A DNA stretch of 41,306 nucleotides from Phycisphaeraceae bacterium (GCA_002704825.1 PAIY01000109.1:1-41306); one strand, 5' to 3'. Shown: positions 23,551-31,844, counted from the first letter of the stretch. The notes: generated from the letters alone by a model not told the origin. Numbers and translations: made by a program.

Positions 23551-23876
23551 CCAAGACGCCAAGTTAAGAGAGATTAAAGCTTCAAATGAAATGGTTTGAT
23601 TGGATTCTGATTCATCCTTTGGAAGTTTCTACGATCCTATTTATCCTCGCTGCGCCAGGTGTCATCGTTATGTTGATTCAGGATTACAGTAAAGACATTC
23701 TTCAGATTAAGTATTGCAAAATACAAAAACACCAACATCCACGACTTTTCACAGCAGGATATTGCTTCTGGTCTCTCTTGATATCAACGTTATTGATTGT
23801 TTTAATCGTGGCCTGGATCGAGCGTCTATAAATTGATCTCTTATTCCGATCTTGGCGGCCTTGGCGTCTTGGCGGT
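23551..23876. repeat. Inverted repeat with 9-bp periodic arms enclosing a small ORF
   Basis: The left arm ACCGCCAAGACGCCAAGTTA (ending AGAGAG) and right arm CTCTTA, then CTTGGCGGCCTTGGCGTCTT with GGCGGT, are inverted and built from a GCCAAG/CTTGGC 9-nt unit. The region between them is almost filled by one 81-residue ORF. This has the layout of a small cassette and is related to 2808-2998 and 27101-27190. Confidence 0.7.
23586..23831 (+). CDS. Small two-helix membrane protein inside repeat cassette
   Basis: The 81-residue ORF starts at ATG 23586 and has two hydrophobic helices, VSTILFILAAPGVIVMLI (about 14-31) and FWSLLISTLLIVLIVAWI (about 61-78), joined by a basic loop. The ribosome-binding site is weak. 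I do not recognise the family. Its exact placement between the two inverted arms (23551-23876), and a composition more AT-rich than the flanking genes, support it as the cargo of that repeat. Confidence 0.5.
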   Translation: MKWFDWILIHPLEVSTILFILAAPGVIVMLIQDYSKDILQIKYCKIQKHQHPRLFTAGYCFWSLLISTLLIVLIVAWIERL

Positions 23877-23906
23877 TCAACCCCAACCCAATCCAACTTT
23901 ACGCTC

Positions 23907-23935
23907 TTGATTTAAACCCAATTTCCCGGGATACT
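23907..23935 (+). promoter_or_regulatory. Sigma-70-type promoter for the alpha-mannosidase gene
   Basis: TTGATT (23907-23912) and GATACT (23930-23935) are separated by 17 bp, giving an expected start near 23942. That is just before the palindrome at 23948-23961 and about 65 bp before the mannosidase ATG. Confidence 0.55.
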
Positions 23936-23947
23936 GTCGGTCTTGAA

Positions 23948-23961
23948 TACAAACGTTTGTA
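23948..23961. promoter_or_regulatory. LacI-family operator-like palindrome
   Basis: TACAAACGTTTGTA is a perfect 14-bp palindrome with a central CpG, the form bound by LacI/GalR repressors. It lies right after the predicted transcription start and 46 bp before the mannosidase start codon. The LacI-type gene at 27212-28174 is the obvious candidate to bind it. Confidence 0.65.
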
Positions 23962-24007
23962 ATTTGTCCTTACCAATGTGGCAGGACCCACGCTACGGAA
24001 CCGCACG

Positions 24008-27000
24008 ATGTACCACAACCCACGTCACGAAAAGCTGTACTTCAACCGCATCACCCAGGCGATCCAGCGCGTCGAGTTGTCGATCATCGGCAAGACCATC
24101 CCCCTGGATGTCACCTACTGGAACACCGGCAAGCCCATCGAGGGAACCAACTTCGACGGCAGACTCGGCGGTGAATACAAGCCCATCAAGGAAGGCCAAA
24201 CCTGGGGCAATCGCTGGGACCTGGTCTGGTTTCACATCACCGGCGAGGTCCCCGCGGACTTTGATGGCAAGGAAATCCAGCTGTGGCTTAACATCACCAC
24301 CGAAGGCTGCGTCTACCACGCAGACGGCACGGTGGATCAGCATATCGGTTACAAGTCCATCTGGGATGACCGGGCGATCCGCCAGTATGTCCCGCTTACC
24401 AAGTCCGCCAAAGCAGGCGAAAAACTCGAGTTCTGGCTTGAAGGTTCGGTCGCTGGTTACTTCGGTGTCACGCCGTTGGATGACGTCAAATGCAAGGACA
24501 TCGACCGCAACGACCCGACGCGCTTTGGTGAGCGTGAAGGAACCGTCGAAAAAATTCGATTGGCTATCTTTAATGATGCTGCCTTCCAATTGTCACTGGA
24601 TATGAAGCTGATGCTTAACCTTTACGAAGGTCTGCATGAAGGTTCGGTCCGTCGTGCCAAGATTTTCAAGGCGCTGCAAGACTGCTGCAATATTCTGGGC
24701 AGCAATCCGACTGCGTTTGATCAGGCACGTGAGTCCCTCAAGCCGATCATGTCCCTGAAAACCAGTGCATCGGAGATGGATGTCTTTGCAGTGGGTCATG
24801 CACACATCGACACCGGTTGGTTGTGGCCCGTCCGCGAAGGTCGGCGTAAGTGTGTCCGCACCTTTGCCAACCAGATCAAACTCATCAAGGACTATCCGGG
24901 CTATATTTTCGGGGCCTCCCAGCCGCAGCATTACCAGTTCGTCAAGGAAGACCAACCCGAACTCTTCGAACGCATCAAGCAGGCCGTAGCAGACGGCAAA
25001 TGGGAACTCCAGGGCGGTATGTGGGTCGAATCCGACTGCAACATCCCCAGCGGTGAATCACTCGTCCGCCAATTCATCCATGGCAAGAATTTCTTCATGG
25101 ATGAGTTTGGCAAAGATGTGACCAACCTGTGGATTCCTGACGTGTTTGGTTACTCAGCAGCGCTCCCACAAATCATGCATCTTGCAGGTGTGGATACATT
25201 CCTTACCCAGAAAATCAGTTGGTCGCAGTTCAACACCTTCCCGTATAACACCTTCTTCTGGCAAGGCATCGACGGCACGGAAATCCTCACCCATTTCCCA
25301 CCCGAAGACACGTACAACTCCGACATGACCCCCGGAAGCTTGATTGGGTCTCAACAGCGATTCAAGGAAAAAGCAGTCGCAAGTAAGATCATGTCATTAT
25401 TCGGCGTCGGTGATGGTGGCGGTGGCCCGCGTCCAGATCACATCGAACGTGCTTTGCGAATGAAGGACCTGGAAGGTTGCCCGCGCGTGCAGTTCAACAC
25501 CGCGGAGAACTTCTTCGAATCGCTTCACGACATCAAGCACGAACTGCCCAAGTGGGTCGGCGAGCTGTACCTTGAATATCACCGTGGCACACTCACCACG
25601 CAGGCCCTGGTCAAAAAGCAAAACCGTCAACTCGAACACCGCCTGCGCGAGATGGAAATCATCTGCTCTACTGCTGGCGTCGACAGCTACCCGATCCAGA
25701 CTTTCGACAAGCTGTGGAAGACGCTTTTGCTCAATCATTTCCACGACATCATCCCCGGCTCATCGATTAACAACGTGTACCAGGTGACGCATCAGGAACA
25801 CGCGGACATGCTTGCAAAACTCGACGAAATGCAGGCTAAAGTCGCACCCAAGCTTTTAACGGCTGACGAAAAATCGGTGGTGTATTTCAACTCACTGAGC
25901 CATGCATGGTCTGGCGTGATCCAGCTCCCCGAAGGTTGGGAAGGTGCTGCATACAATGGCAAGAAGATGGCGACCCAAGCCATCAATGAAAAGATTGTTG
26001 CAGCCGTTACCATCGAGCCATTAAGCAGTATTCAACTCACGCGTTTCAACGAGAGCTCACCGACGACAACCGTCGATCAATTGGTGCTTGAAAACGAGTT
26101 GGTGAAATACACTTTCAACAAGGAAGGCCAATTGGTCAGTGCCTATGACAAGCAGGCCGACTTGGAAGTGCTGCGCGAACCGGGCAACGCGATAAGTCTG
26201 TACAACGACCGTCCCACGGCATACGACGCCTGGGACATCGATGCCTACCATCGCACCGAATATGTCGGCTCATCAACGGTTCAGTCCATCAAGGTTGAAA
26301 TCGGCCCATTGCTCAATGTGCTGACTGTGATAGCCACAATTGGCGAAGGTTCAACCGTCACGCAGATCATCACTTTGCCAACCAAAGAATCCAAGCGTCT
26401 GGACTTTGCGACCACCGTCAATTGGGCGGAGCAGCATAAGCTTCTGAAAGTGGCTTTCCCCACCACGATCAGCACCACCGAAGCGAGTTGTGATATCCAG
26501 TATGGTTATCTCAAACGCCCGACACACACCAACACATCCTGGGATATGGCAAGGTTCGAAGTGGCTTGTCACAAGTATGTGGACATGTCCGAGCCGACGT
26601 TTGGTGTGGCGTTGCTAAACGACTGTAAATACGGTCACCGCATTCTGGACAACACGTTGGAATTAACCTTGCTGCGGTCCCCCACCTGGCCGGACCCTGA
26701 TGCGGACATGGGTGAGCATACGTTTACGTATAGTCTCCTGCCCCACGTCGATGACCTGGTGCGCAGTGATGTCATGCAGCAGGCGCGCAGCTTAAACCAA
26801 CAGCCGGTGATGTTCGCAGGCTTTGCAGGTAAGCTTGATAGTCCGGTGAAACTGGATTCGAAAAATGCCACGCTGGAAGTACTCAAACGCGCGGAGAAGT
26901 CCGACGCCTTGATTGCCCGCATCGTCGAATCCCACGGCTATCGCGGTAAGGCAACACTCACCGTCCCCGCAGACAGCAAGGTCACCGTCACCAATCTCAT

Positions 27001-27094
27001 GGAATGGACCGACGGCGAAGAACTGCCTGTCATCGACAACAAAGTGTCACTGACCCTCAAGCCGTTTGAGATTGTGACTGTGAAAATCGTTTAA
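24008..27094 (+). CDS. GH38 alpha-mannosidase
   Basis: The 1028-residue protein is a glycoside hydrolase family 38 retaining alpha-mannosidase of the cytosolic/lysosomal-like type. It has an N-terminal beta-sandwich, then the catalytic domain with zinc-site HAHIDTGW (H266, D268), the nucleophile in WIPDVFGYSAALPQ (D378) and NHFHDIIPGSS (H577-D580). C-terminal beta-domains follow, with RPTAYDAWDID, a motif typical of the family. There is no signal peptide, so it should act in the cytoplasm on imported mannose-containing oligosaccharides. ATG 24008 is preferred to an upstream GTG at 23978. It is followed by a LacI-type regulator and preceded by a promoter and operator-like palindrome. Confidence 0.92.
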   Translation: MYHNPRHEKLYFNRITQAIQRVELSIIGKTIPLDVTYWNTGKPIEGTNFDGRLGGEYKPIKEGQTWGNRWDLVWFHITGEVPADFDGKEIQLWLNITTEGCVYHADGTVDQHIGYKSIWDDRAIRQYVPLTKSAKAGEKLEFWLEGSVAGYFGVTPLDDVKCKDIDRNDPTRFGEREGTVEKIRLAIFNDAAFQLSLDMKLMLNLYEGLHEGSVRRAKIFKALQDCCNILGSNPTAFDQARESLKPIMSLKTSASEMDVFAVGHAHIDTGWLWPVREGRRKCVRTFANQIKLIKDYPGYIFGASQPQHYQFVKEDQPELFERIKQAVADGKWELQGGMWVESDCNIPSGESLVRQFIHGKNFFMDEFGKDVTNLWIPDVFGYSAALPQIMHLAGVDTFLTQKISWSQFNTFPYNTFFWQGIDGTEILTHFPPEDTYNSDMTPGSLIGSQQRFKEKAVASKIMSLFGVGDGGGGPRPDHIERALRMKDLEGCPRVQFNTAENFFESLHDIKHELPKWVGELYLEYHRGTLTTQALVKKQNRQLEHRLREMEIICSTAGVDSYPIQTFDKLWKTLLLNHFHDIIPGSSINNVYQVTHQEHADMLAKLDEMQAKVAPKLLTADEKSVVYFNSLSHAWSGVIQLPEGWEGAAYNGKKMATQAINEKIVAAVTIEPLSSIQLTRFNESSPTTTVDQLVLENELVKYTFNKEGQLVSAYDKQADLEVLREPGNAISLYNDRPTAYDAWDIDAYHRTEYVGSSTVQSIKVEIGPLLNVLTVIATIGEGSTVTQIITLPTKESKRLDFATTVNWAEQHKLLKVAFPTTISTTEASCDIQYGYLKRPTHTNTSWDMARFEVACHKYVDMSEPTFGVALLNDCKYGHRILDNTLELTLLRSPTWPDPDADMGEHTFTYSLLPHVDDLVRSDVMQQARSLNQQPVMFAGFAGKLDSPVKLDSKNATLEVLKRAEKSDALIARIVESHGYRGKATLTVPADSKVTVTNLMEWTDGEELPVIDNKVSLTLKPFEIVTVKIV

Positions 27095-27100
27095 GACACT

Positions 27101-27190
27101 TTTACCGCAGAAACGCAGAGTTAAGAGAGTAATAAAAAAGCTTGATTTCTTTCTCTCCTGCCTCTGCGTCCTCTGCGTCTCTGCGGTAAA
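27101..27190. repeat. Inverted repeat with 9-bp periodic GCAGAG arms
   Basis: The left arm TTTACCGCAGAAACGCAGAG (then TTAAGAGAG) and right arm CTCTCC, then CCTCTGCGTCCTCTGCGTCT and CTGCGGTAAA, are inverted with a short 22-bp spacer. It separates the mannosidase from the LacI gene and could form a long RNA hairpin between them. Confidence 0.8.
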
Positions 27191-27211
27191 AAAAGAATTG
27201 GAAACAAAACC

Positions 27212-28174
27212 ATGCGGATCACGCTGAAAGACATTGCCAAAGCTTGTGGGGTGGATGTGAGTACCGCCTCGCGCGCCCTGCGGGATGATCCGCTGGTCAA
27301 AGAAGCCACGCGCGAGAAGGTCAAACAGACGGCCAAGCAAATGGGGTATCGCCCCAACCTCGCTGCACGCTCATTGCAGACCGGCACGACCAATACCGTC
27401 TGGCTGATCGTGTCCAGCCTCGATTCCAAACTCGAAACCGTGGCAGGTGAATCCGCGTCATTGATGCTCAGTGAACTCAAGTACGACACCCTCGTCGCGC
27501 TGCATCACCAGGATCAACGCACCGTCAAACGCATGATCGGCCGACTGTCTCAAGGTGTGGCTGACGGCGCAATTCTCATCCCAAGCCAACACACGCCCGG
27601 TGATACGTCGGTCAAACAGCTCGTGGAGTCGGGCTTCCCGCTGGTACTCCTGGACCGCTCGATCCCCGACGTCCCCACGGTGACGGTGACCACACAGAAT
27701 GCCAAGGGGATGGCAGCACTTTGCGAAAGCTGCGTCACCGCCGGCTGTGATTTTCTGGTCATCCATGTCGATGACATCAACGAAGTGACCCACACCCGAC
27801 TTCAGGGGGCGATTAAGTGGTGTAAAGCCAATAACGTGAACTTCGTGGTCGATGATGGCGCGATCCAGATCCCCGAAGGTGTCAAGGAAATCGGTATTGT
27901 CAGTAACGCACATTTCGAAGTAATGAAGATTGTCCGAGACAACCCACAGTGGCTCAAAGATTACACCATCCGCTTTGGTGTCTTTGACGGTTGGCCTGGT
28001 GCACCTTACCCCCTGGCGGAAGGCTTTGTCTGTAAGCAGGACTTCCCTGCCATGGCTCAGCGTGCCGTCGAGGAACTCATCGAGTTGATTTCAAACCCCG
28101 ATCAACGCGGCCAACGCAAGATGATCCGCATCCCCATCCGCGAGATTCAACATCGTCGCAATGACTTTTCGTGA
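27212..28174 (+). CDS. LacI/GalR-family transcriptional regulator
   Basis: The 320-residue protein has an N-terminal helix-turn-helix, ITLKDIAKACGVDVSTASRA (3-22). The hinge helix YRPNLAARSLQTG keeps the minor-groove leucine expected to insert at a central CpG. A periplasmic-binding-protein-like sensor domain follows (GVADGAILIPSQ, FPLVLLDRSIPDVP, IRIPIREI near the end). It follows the mannosidase by about 117 bp across an inverted repeat, so it may be co-transcribed or separately expressed. It probably represses the mannosidase through the palindrome at 23948-23961; that is inference from motif form and position. The ligand may be a mannose-related sugar. Confidence 0.9.
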   Translation: MRITLKDIAKACGVDVSTASRALRDDPLVKEATREKVKQTAKQMGYRPNLAARSLQTGTTNTVWLIVSSLDSKLETVAGESASLMLSELKYDTLVALHHQDQRTVKRMIGRLSQGVADGAILIPSQHTPGDTSVKQLVESGFPLVLLDRSIPDVPTVTVTTQNAKGMAALCESCVTAGCDFLVIHVDDINEVTHTRLQGAIKWCKANNVNFVVDDGAIQIPEGVKEIGIVSNAHFEVMKIVRDNPQWLKDYTIRFGVFDGWPGAPYPLAEGFVCKQDFPAMAQRAVEELIELISNPDQRGQRKMIRIPIREIQHRRNDFS

Positions 28175-28432
28175 TCACTGATGATGCAATGCAGGTGACC
28201 CATTCATCGCTGCGCGACACAGCGTTGACGTTGTAACACAGTTTATTGATGGTGAATGATTACATTCAACGTGATGTGAGATCAGCTGCATTGTGACGCA
28301 ATGCTAAAAGCCGCGCAGCAATTTACAAAACGTGTGAATTTTCTGAACGATGCTGTCGAAATATTGATCAAGACGACAACAAACTTGAATGATTTTTCGA
28401 CGTTTTGCCTGGCGCGCATTCTGCGGATTGAC

Positions 28433-28739
28433 TGTGGATAATCTGGCGTTTAACTGTCGATGCGTTGTATCGCATTTTGGCGTCTTATTGACAATGTCCG
28501 AATAACAGGCTGATTAACCGAGTTGTCGACAATCCGCGCATCACAAGTAACAACCTAAATGACTGTTTTTCCACACGCTGTTGATTGTTTTAACTGCTTG
28601 TGGATACTTGCTGCAAAGATGTCTTCCGGGGGTTATGCTCAAATCGACAGGGCTTATGACTAAGACGAAGTTCTATTTATATATTTACTCTTAGTCTTAT
28701 ACCCAACGACAAAATTCAAGCTCGGGACCTTGTGGATAT
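28433..28739. other. Cluster of DnaA-box-like 9-mers in a gene-free stretch, possible replication origin
   Basis: The gap 28175-28759 has no supported gene. It contains one exact DnaA box (TGTGGATAA, complement of TTATCCACA, 28433-28441) and three single-mismatch boxes: TTTTCCACA (28567-28575), TGTGGATAC (28599-28607) and TGTGGATAT (28731-28739). An AT-rich patch with TTCTATTTATATATTTAC lies at about 28670-28690, bracketed by the inverted words GACTAAGA and TCTTAGTC. This is the layout expected of an oriC-type region. Against it, both flanking genes point toward the gap and no dnaA or dnaN is in the window. Confidence 0.4.
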
Positions 28740-28759
28740 CGTAAGTCAGCCGTGAAAAA

Positions 28760-29572
28760 TTATTGCTGACAATGGGGGCAGAACACTGTGGTGCGTCCTG
28801 CCAGCAGTTGGCCATGCAGCGGGGTTTTGCATCTCACGCAGTTATTCCCAGCTCGTCCATAAACCTTGTGGAGATTCTGGAACTTCCCGGATTGGCCGTT
28901 GACCATCACGTAGTCCCGCAGGGTTGAGCCCCCGCGTTTGATGGCCGTTTTAAGCAGCTTACGCATTTCACGCACCAGCAGGCGGCAGTCATCCACCGTC
29001 AATGCACAAGCGATACGGTCAGGCCTGATCTTCGCGTTGAAGCAGAGTTCATCGACGTAGATGTTGCCCAGGCCTGCCAGGAGGTTTTGATCCAGCAAGG
29101 CAGCTTTCAGGGATCGTTTGGTTTTCGCCAGGCCTTGGGCGAGTTGATCAGGCGTAATCACCAACGCATCAGGCCCGAGTTTGGACCAGCGCTGGTCTTG
29201 CAGATCCGCCAGTGCACCGAATGTCCACAATCCGCCAAATCGCCTGGGGTCGATAAAACCGAGCGTATCAGTATTGGAAAGCTGCCAACGGACGTGACAG
29301 TGCTTGGGAAACGGGCAGCTTATGCCCATCAATCGACCGGTCATACCCAGGTGGACATTGATCGTGGTCTGGCTTGGATCATCCGCAATGATGGCCAGTT
29401 GTTTGCCATGTCGGATGACGTCGCCAATCACCTTGCCTTGCAGCAGGCTCAGAGGCGTTGCCAGGCCGGTCACGATGTCCGGGCGACAGATGGTCACCTT
29501 GCGCACAAGTTGCCCCTGGACGAGCGGCAGGAGCGTTAGACGGACATTCTCAACTTCAGGCAATTCAGGCAT
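28760..29572 (-). CDS. mutM: Formamidopyrimidine-DNA glycosylase
   Basis: Base-excision repair enzyme that removes 8-oxoguanine and ring-opened purines and cuts the abasic site. The 270-residue protein begins MPELPEVENV, giving the catalytic Pro2 and Glu3. It has RHGKQLA (K57), FIDPRRFGG, AGLGNIYVDELCF with the helix-two-turn-helix, and a C-terminal zinc finger (NNCVRCKTPLHGQ...TTVFCPHCQ, four cysteines). Length is typical. A small hairpin, GTCAGC/GCTGAC at 28745-28770, spans its end and may help end the transcript. It stands alone next to the DnaA-box cluster. Confidence 0.95.
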   Translation of the reverse strand: MPELPEVENVRLTLLPLVQGQLVRKVTICRPDIVTGLATPLSLLQGKVIGDVIRHGKQLAIIADDPSQTTINVHLGMTGRLMGISCPFPKHCHVRWQLSNTDTLGFIDPRRFGGLWTFGALADLQDQRWSKLGPDALVITPDQLAQGLAKTKRSLKAALLDQNLLAGLGNIYVDELCFNAKIRPDRIACALTVDDCRLLVREMRKLLKTAIKRGGSTLRDYVMVNGQSGKFQNLHKVYGRAGNNCVRCKTPLHGQLLAGRTTVFCPHCQQ

Positions 29573-29667
29573 GAAGCAGATTGTAGCTCAAAAGTCTGAT
29601 AACAAAATGTAGGCCGGTTGATGCGGTTTCAAGTTGAGCTTCGAATGTGAATCCGATACTCCGATGC

Positions 29668-29712
29668 TTGTGTGGTAGTCCAGGGGGCACCGGGTTAACA
29701 CCCTGTGCTCAA
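29668..29712. repeat. GGTGCCC/GGGGCAC repeat (family C), half copy
   Basis: TTGTGTGGTAGTCCAGGGGG followed by CACCGGGTTAACACC and CTGTGCTC matches, on the opposite strand, the first half of the copy at 8722-8795 and the second half of that at 11451-11527. It lies between mutM and the small membrane protein cluster. Confidence 0.6.
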
Positions 29713-29748
29713 ATTGCCCAAAGTTGAGATGACAACTGCGACCCTTGT

Positions 29749-29958
29749 TCAGGCTTTACCCTGCCCAGGCCAATCCTTGAAGGCCCAGACAAACAGCAGG
29801 ATCAGAAACCCGCCGGGGAGCAGGACGATTAGTGACAACGCGCCGGGCAGACCTGCCTTGGCAGTGATGCGCCAGCAGGGCCAGACGAAAAACAGACCGA
29901 GCGCTGCCACGATCAGCAGTTCGAAAAAGCCAATATTCATCATTGCAAGTTCAAACAT
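29749..29958 (-). CDS. Small two-helix membrane protein, paralogue A
   Basis: The 69-residue protein (from ATG 29958) has two hydrophobic helices, FFELLIVAALGLFFVWP and ALSLIVLLPGGFLILLFVWA, around the motif WPCWRITAKAGL. It is clearly related to the protein at 30756-30980, which reads WPCCHISSKAGL and LIVFLPLGILILLYVWA. A GTG at 29982 and ATGs at 29943 and 29940 are alternative starts. The layout of hydrophobic hairpin and conserved Trp residues resembles short PLDc_N-like or DUF membrane proteins; function unknown. It is the last gene of a four-gene minus-strand cluster. Confidence 0.7.
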   Translation of the reverse strand: MFELAMMNIGFFELLIVAALGLFFVWPCWRITAKAGLPGALSLIVLLPGGFLILLFVWAFKDWPGQGKA

Positions 29959-30010
29959 GGTTGAGTCATTTCTCTTAATCACAAACGCTTAAAAAATATC
30001 ACGCAATCGA

Positions 30011-30418
30011 TCACAGCTGTTGTGATGGGCCGGTGAGAAAATCGCTGGGGCAGGTCGGCGGATGTGCTGCATACGGATCTGCCGGCGGTGCCTTGACGAC
30101 TTTGATAAACGCATTGGTGTAGGGGAACTGAATCAGGTTAAGCAGCAGCATCAACACAACACTGAGGACAAACAGTGGCAAAATCGGCCAAAAATAAAAC
30201 CGTGCAACACACCATGCTATCAACACACCCGAAATCACCGACGGGGCAAAAATCACCAGCATGATCACCGTTGTCCACGGCTGCTTATCCGTGGAGATAC
30301 GTTTCAGATCAGCTTGGCAGTGCTTGCAGGTGTAGTCATCCTTGTTCTGGCTCGACCAGCGAATCTGACAGCGAACCGGCGCATGACAACACGGGCAAAC
30401 GGCGCGACGTTTTGGCAT
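30011..30418 (-). CDS. Zinc-ribbon membrane protein
   Basis: The 135-residue protein has an N-terminal double CxxC zinc-ribbon-like segment (CPCC at 8-11 and CKHC at 31-34). It continues with two transmembrane helices (TTVIMLVIFAPSVISGVLIA and FYFWPILPLFVLSVVLMLLL) and a Pro-rich tail. Bacterial proteins of this type are often small membrane factors of unknown role. ATG 30418 begins MPKRRAVCP. It lies within the minus-strand cluster of small membrane proteins. Confidence 0.7.
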   Translation of the reverse strand: MPKRRAVCPCCHAPVRCQIRWSSQNKDDYTCKHCQADLKRISTDKQPWTTVIMLVIFAPSVISGVLIAWCVARFYFWPILPLFVLSVVLMLLLNLIQFPYTNAFIKVVKAPPADPYAAHPPTCPSDFLTGPSQQL

Positions 30419-30450
30419 CAGTCAATCCCCCCTGTGTTTGGGAAATTTAA

Positions 30451-30669
30451 TCAGTTCGGGCGCTCGGCATAAAACTTGTAGCCAACCATGGCACAAATCA
30501 CCAACACACCAGCAATGAGCATTCGGATGAAAGGTAAGGGAATCAACGTGACCGAAAGAAAACAAATCAGAAATGCAATGCCAAACCACATGCCACCTGA
30601 CATCCCATCCGCGTCTGCAACCTTCATCGATGCGATGCAGACTGCCACCCCCAGAAGTATTTCCAACAT
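30451..30669 (-). CDS. Small two-helix membrane protein
   Basis: The 72-residue protein (MLEILLGVAVCIASMKVADA) has helices at about 1-15, 24-40 and 44-63. AAAAGGAATG lies just before ATG 30669, a good ribosome-binding site, so the longer frame to 30699 is not used. No family recognised. It is a member of the minus-strand small membrane protein cluster. Confidence 0.65.
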   Translation of the reverse strand: MLEILLGVAVCIASMKVADADGMSGGMWFGIAFLICFLSVTLIPLPFIRMLIAGVLVICAMVGYKFYAERPN

Positions 30670-30755
30670 TGGTTCATTCCTTTTATTCGATTTCATCAAA
30701 CACAGTGATACGGTAGGGTCGCAACACGCGTCCCACCCAAGTTAATTCAGATCAA

Positions 30756-30980
30756 TCAGGCTTGAACACCACGAGCAGAATCATCGGGGTGCGTTTGCTC
30801 TGGCCAGGTTCGCAATGCCCAGACATAGAGCAGAATCAAAATGCCAAGCGGTAAGAAAACAATCAAGCCCAGCGCCCAATGTAATCCTGCTTTACTGGAA
30901 ATATGACAACAAGGCCAAGCCAGCAAAACCATCATTGAGACAAAAATAAGAATCGATAAAAACGTCTGCACGATATCCAT
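30756..30980 (-). CDS. Small two-helix membrane protein, paralogue B
   Basis: The 74-residue protein (MDIVQTFLSILIFVSMMVLL) shares the pattern WPC-x2-I-S-x-KAGL, LIVxLP, LILLxVWA and WP with the 29749-29958 protein. It has a longer acidic tail. GGGGAGGT about 8 bp before ATG 30980 is a strong ribosome-binding site, the best in the cluster. Confidence 0.75.
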   Translation of the reverse strand: MDIVQTFLSILIFVSMMVLLAWPCCHISSKAGLHWALGLIVFLPLGILILLYVWALRTWPEQTHPDDSARGVQA

Positions 30981-31028
30981 AGCTGGATACCTCCCCGGAA
31001 AATAATATCGACCAAACTTTAATTTGTG

Positions 31029-31844
31029 TCACTCGACTTCATCGCCATCCGCTTCTGATGGTTCGGGATCACCAAACAGCGCACTGCCCACGCGGACGAC
31101 GTTGGCACCACATTCGATGGCCAACTCAAAATCGCTGCTCATGCCCATGGACAGCGCGGTGAAATACTTACCTGCGATGCCGTACTTCTGGACTTCCTTG
31201 AAGACTTCATAGGTTCGCTGGAAGGTCGCACGGATGAGGCCTTCGTCGTCGGTTTTGGGTGCCATGGTCATCAGGCCGCGAAGACGCAGGTTGAGCATGG
31301 AGTCGATTTGTTCCGCCAGGTGGATGACCGCGGGGATTGCCACGCCGGACTTGGTGGTTTCGCCTGAGGCATTGACCTGTAGCAGGATGTCGATGGGCTT
31401 GTCGCGTTTGGTACCGATGTTGTGCAGTTCCTCAGCAAGACGCAGTGAGTCCACGCTGTGTGTCAGGTCGACAAGGTTGATCACCTGCTTGGCTTTGTTG
31501 CGTTGCAGGTGGCCGATCATATGCCAGCGGACGTGGGTTGCTGCCTTGGTGATGTCGATGTCTTCACGGGTCGATGCCGAGCCAAGTGTGCGTTTGCGGG
31601 AGAGGAATTCGCTGAGCGATGCGACACGTTTTTCCAGCTGTTGGACGCGACTTTCGCCCAGGTCCATCTGCCCCATATCCACGAGTTGGCGGATCTGATC
31701 GGGCGCAGCATACTTGGTCACGGCCACCAGCAGGACATCCTCAGGACGACGTCCGGACTTGGCAGCGGCGTTTGCAATTCGATCCAACACCGACTGATAG
31801 GCGTCACGAAGTTGATCAGGGGTGGTTACGCGTGCAATGGTCAT
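31029..31844 (-). CDS. YggS/PROSC-family PLP homeostasis protein
   Basis: The 271-residue protein (from ATG 31844) binds pyridoxal 5'-phosphate and is thought to buffer it in the cytoplasm. It shows LLVAVTKYA with the PLP lysine (K44), LGESRVQQ, VRWHMIGHLQRNKAK, SVDSLRLAEE, LLQVNASGE...KSG, RGLMTMAP and the phosphate-binding end LSMGMSSDFELAIECGANVVRVGSALFG. All of these are family signatures. An upstream ATG at 31880 is less likely. It precedes the small membrane protein cluster on the same strand. Confidence 0.92.
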   Translation of the reverse strand: MTIARVTTPDQLRDAYQSVLDRIANAAAKSGRRPEDVLLVAVTKYAAPDQIRQLVDMGQMDLGESRVQQLEKRVASLSEFLSRKRTLGSASTREDIDITKAATHVRWHMIGHLQRNKAKQVINLVDLTHSVDSLRLAEELHNIGTKRDKPIDILLQVNASGETTKSGVAIPAVIHLAEQIDSMLNLRLRGLMTMAPKTDDEGLIRATFQRTYEVFKEVQKYGIAGKYFTALSMGMSSDFELAIECGANVVRVGSALFGDPEPSEADGDEVE

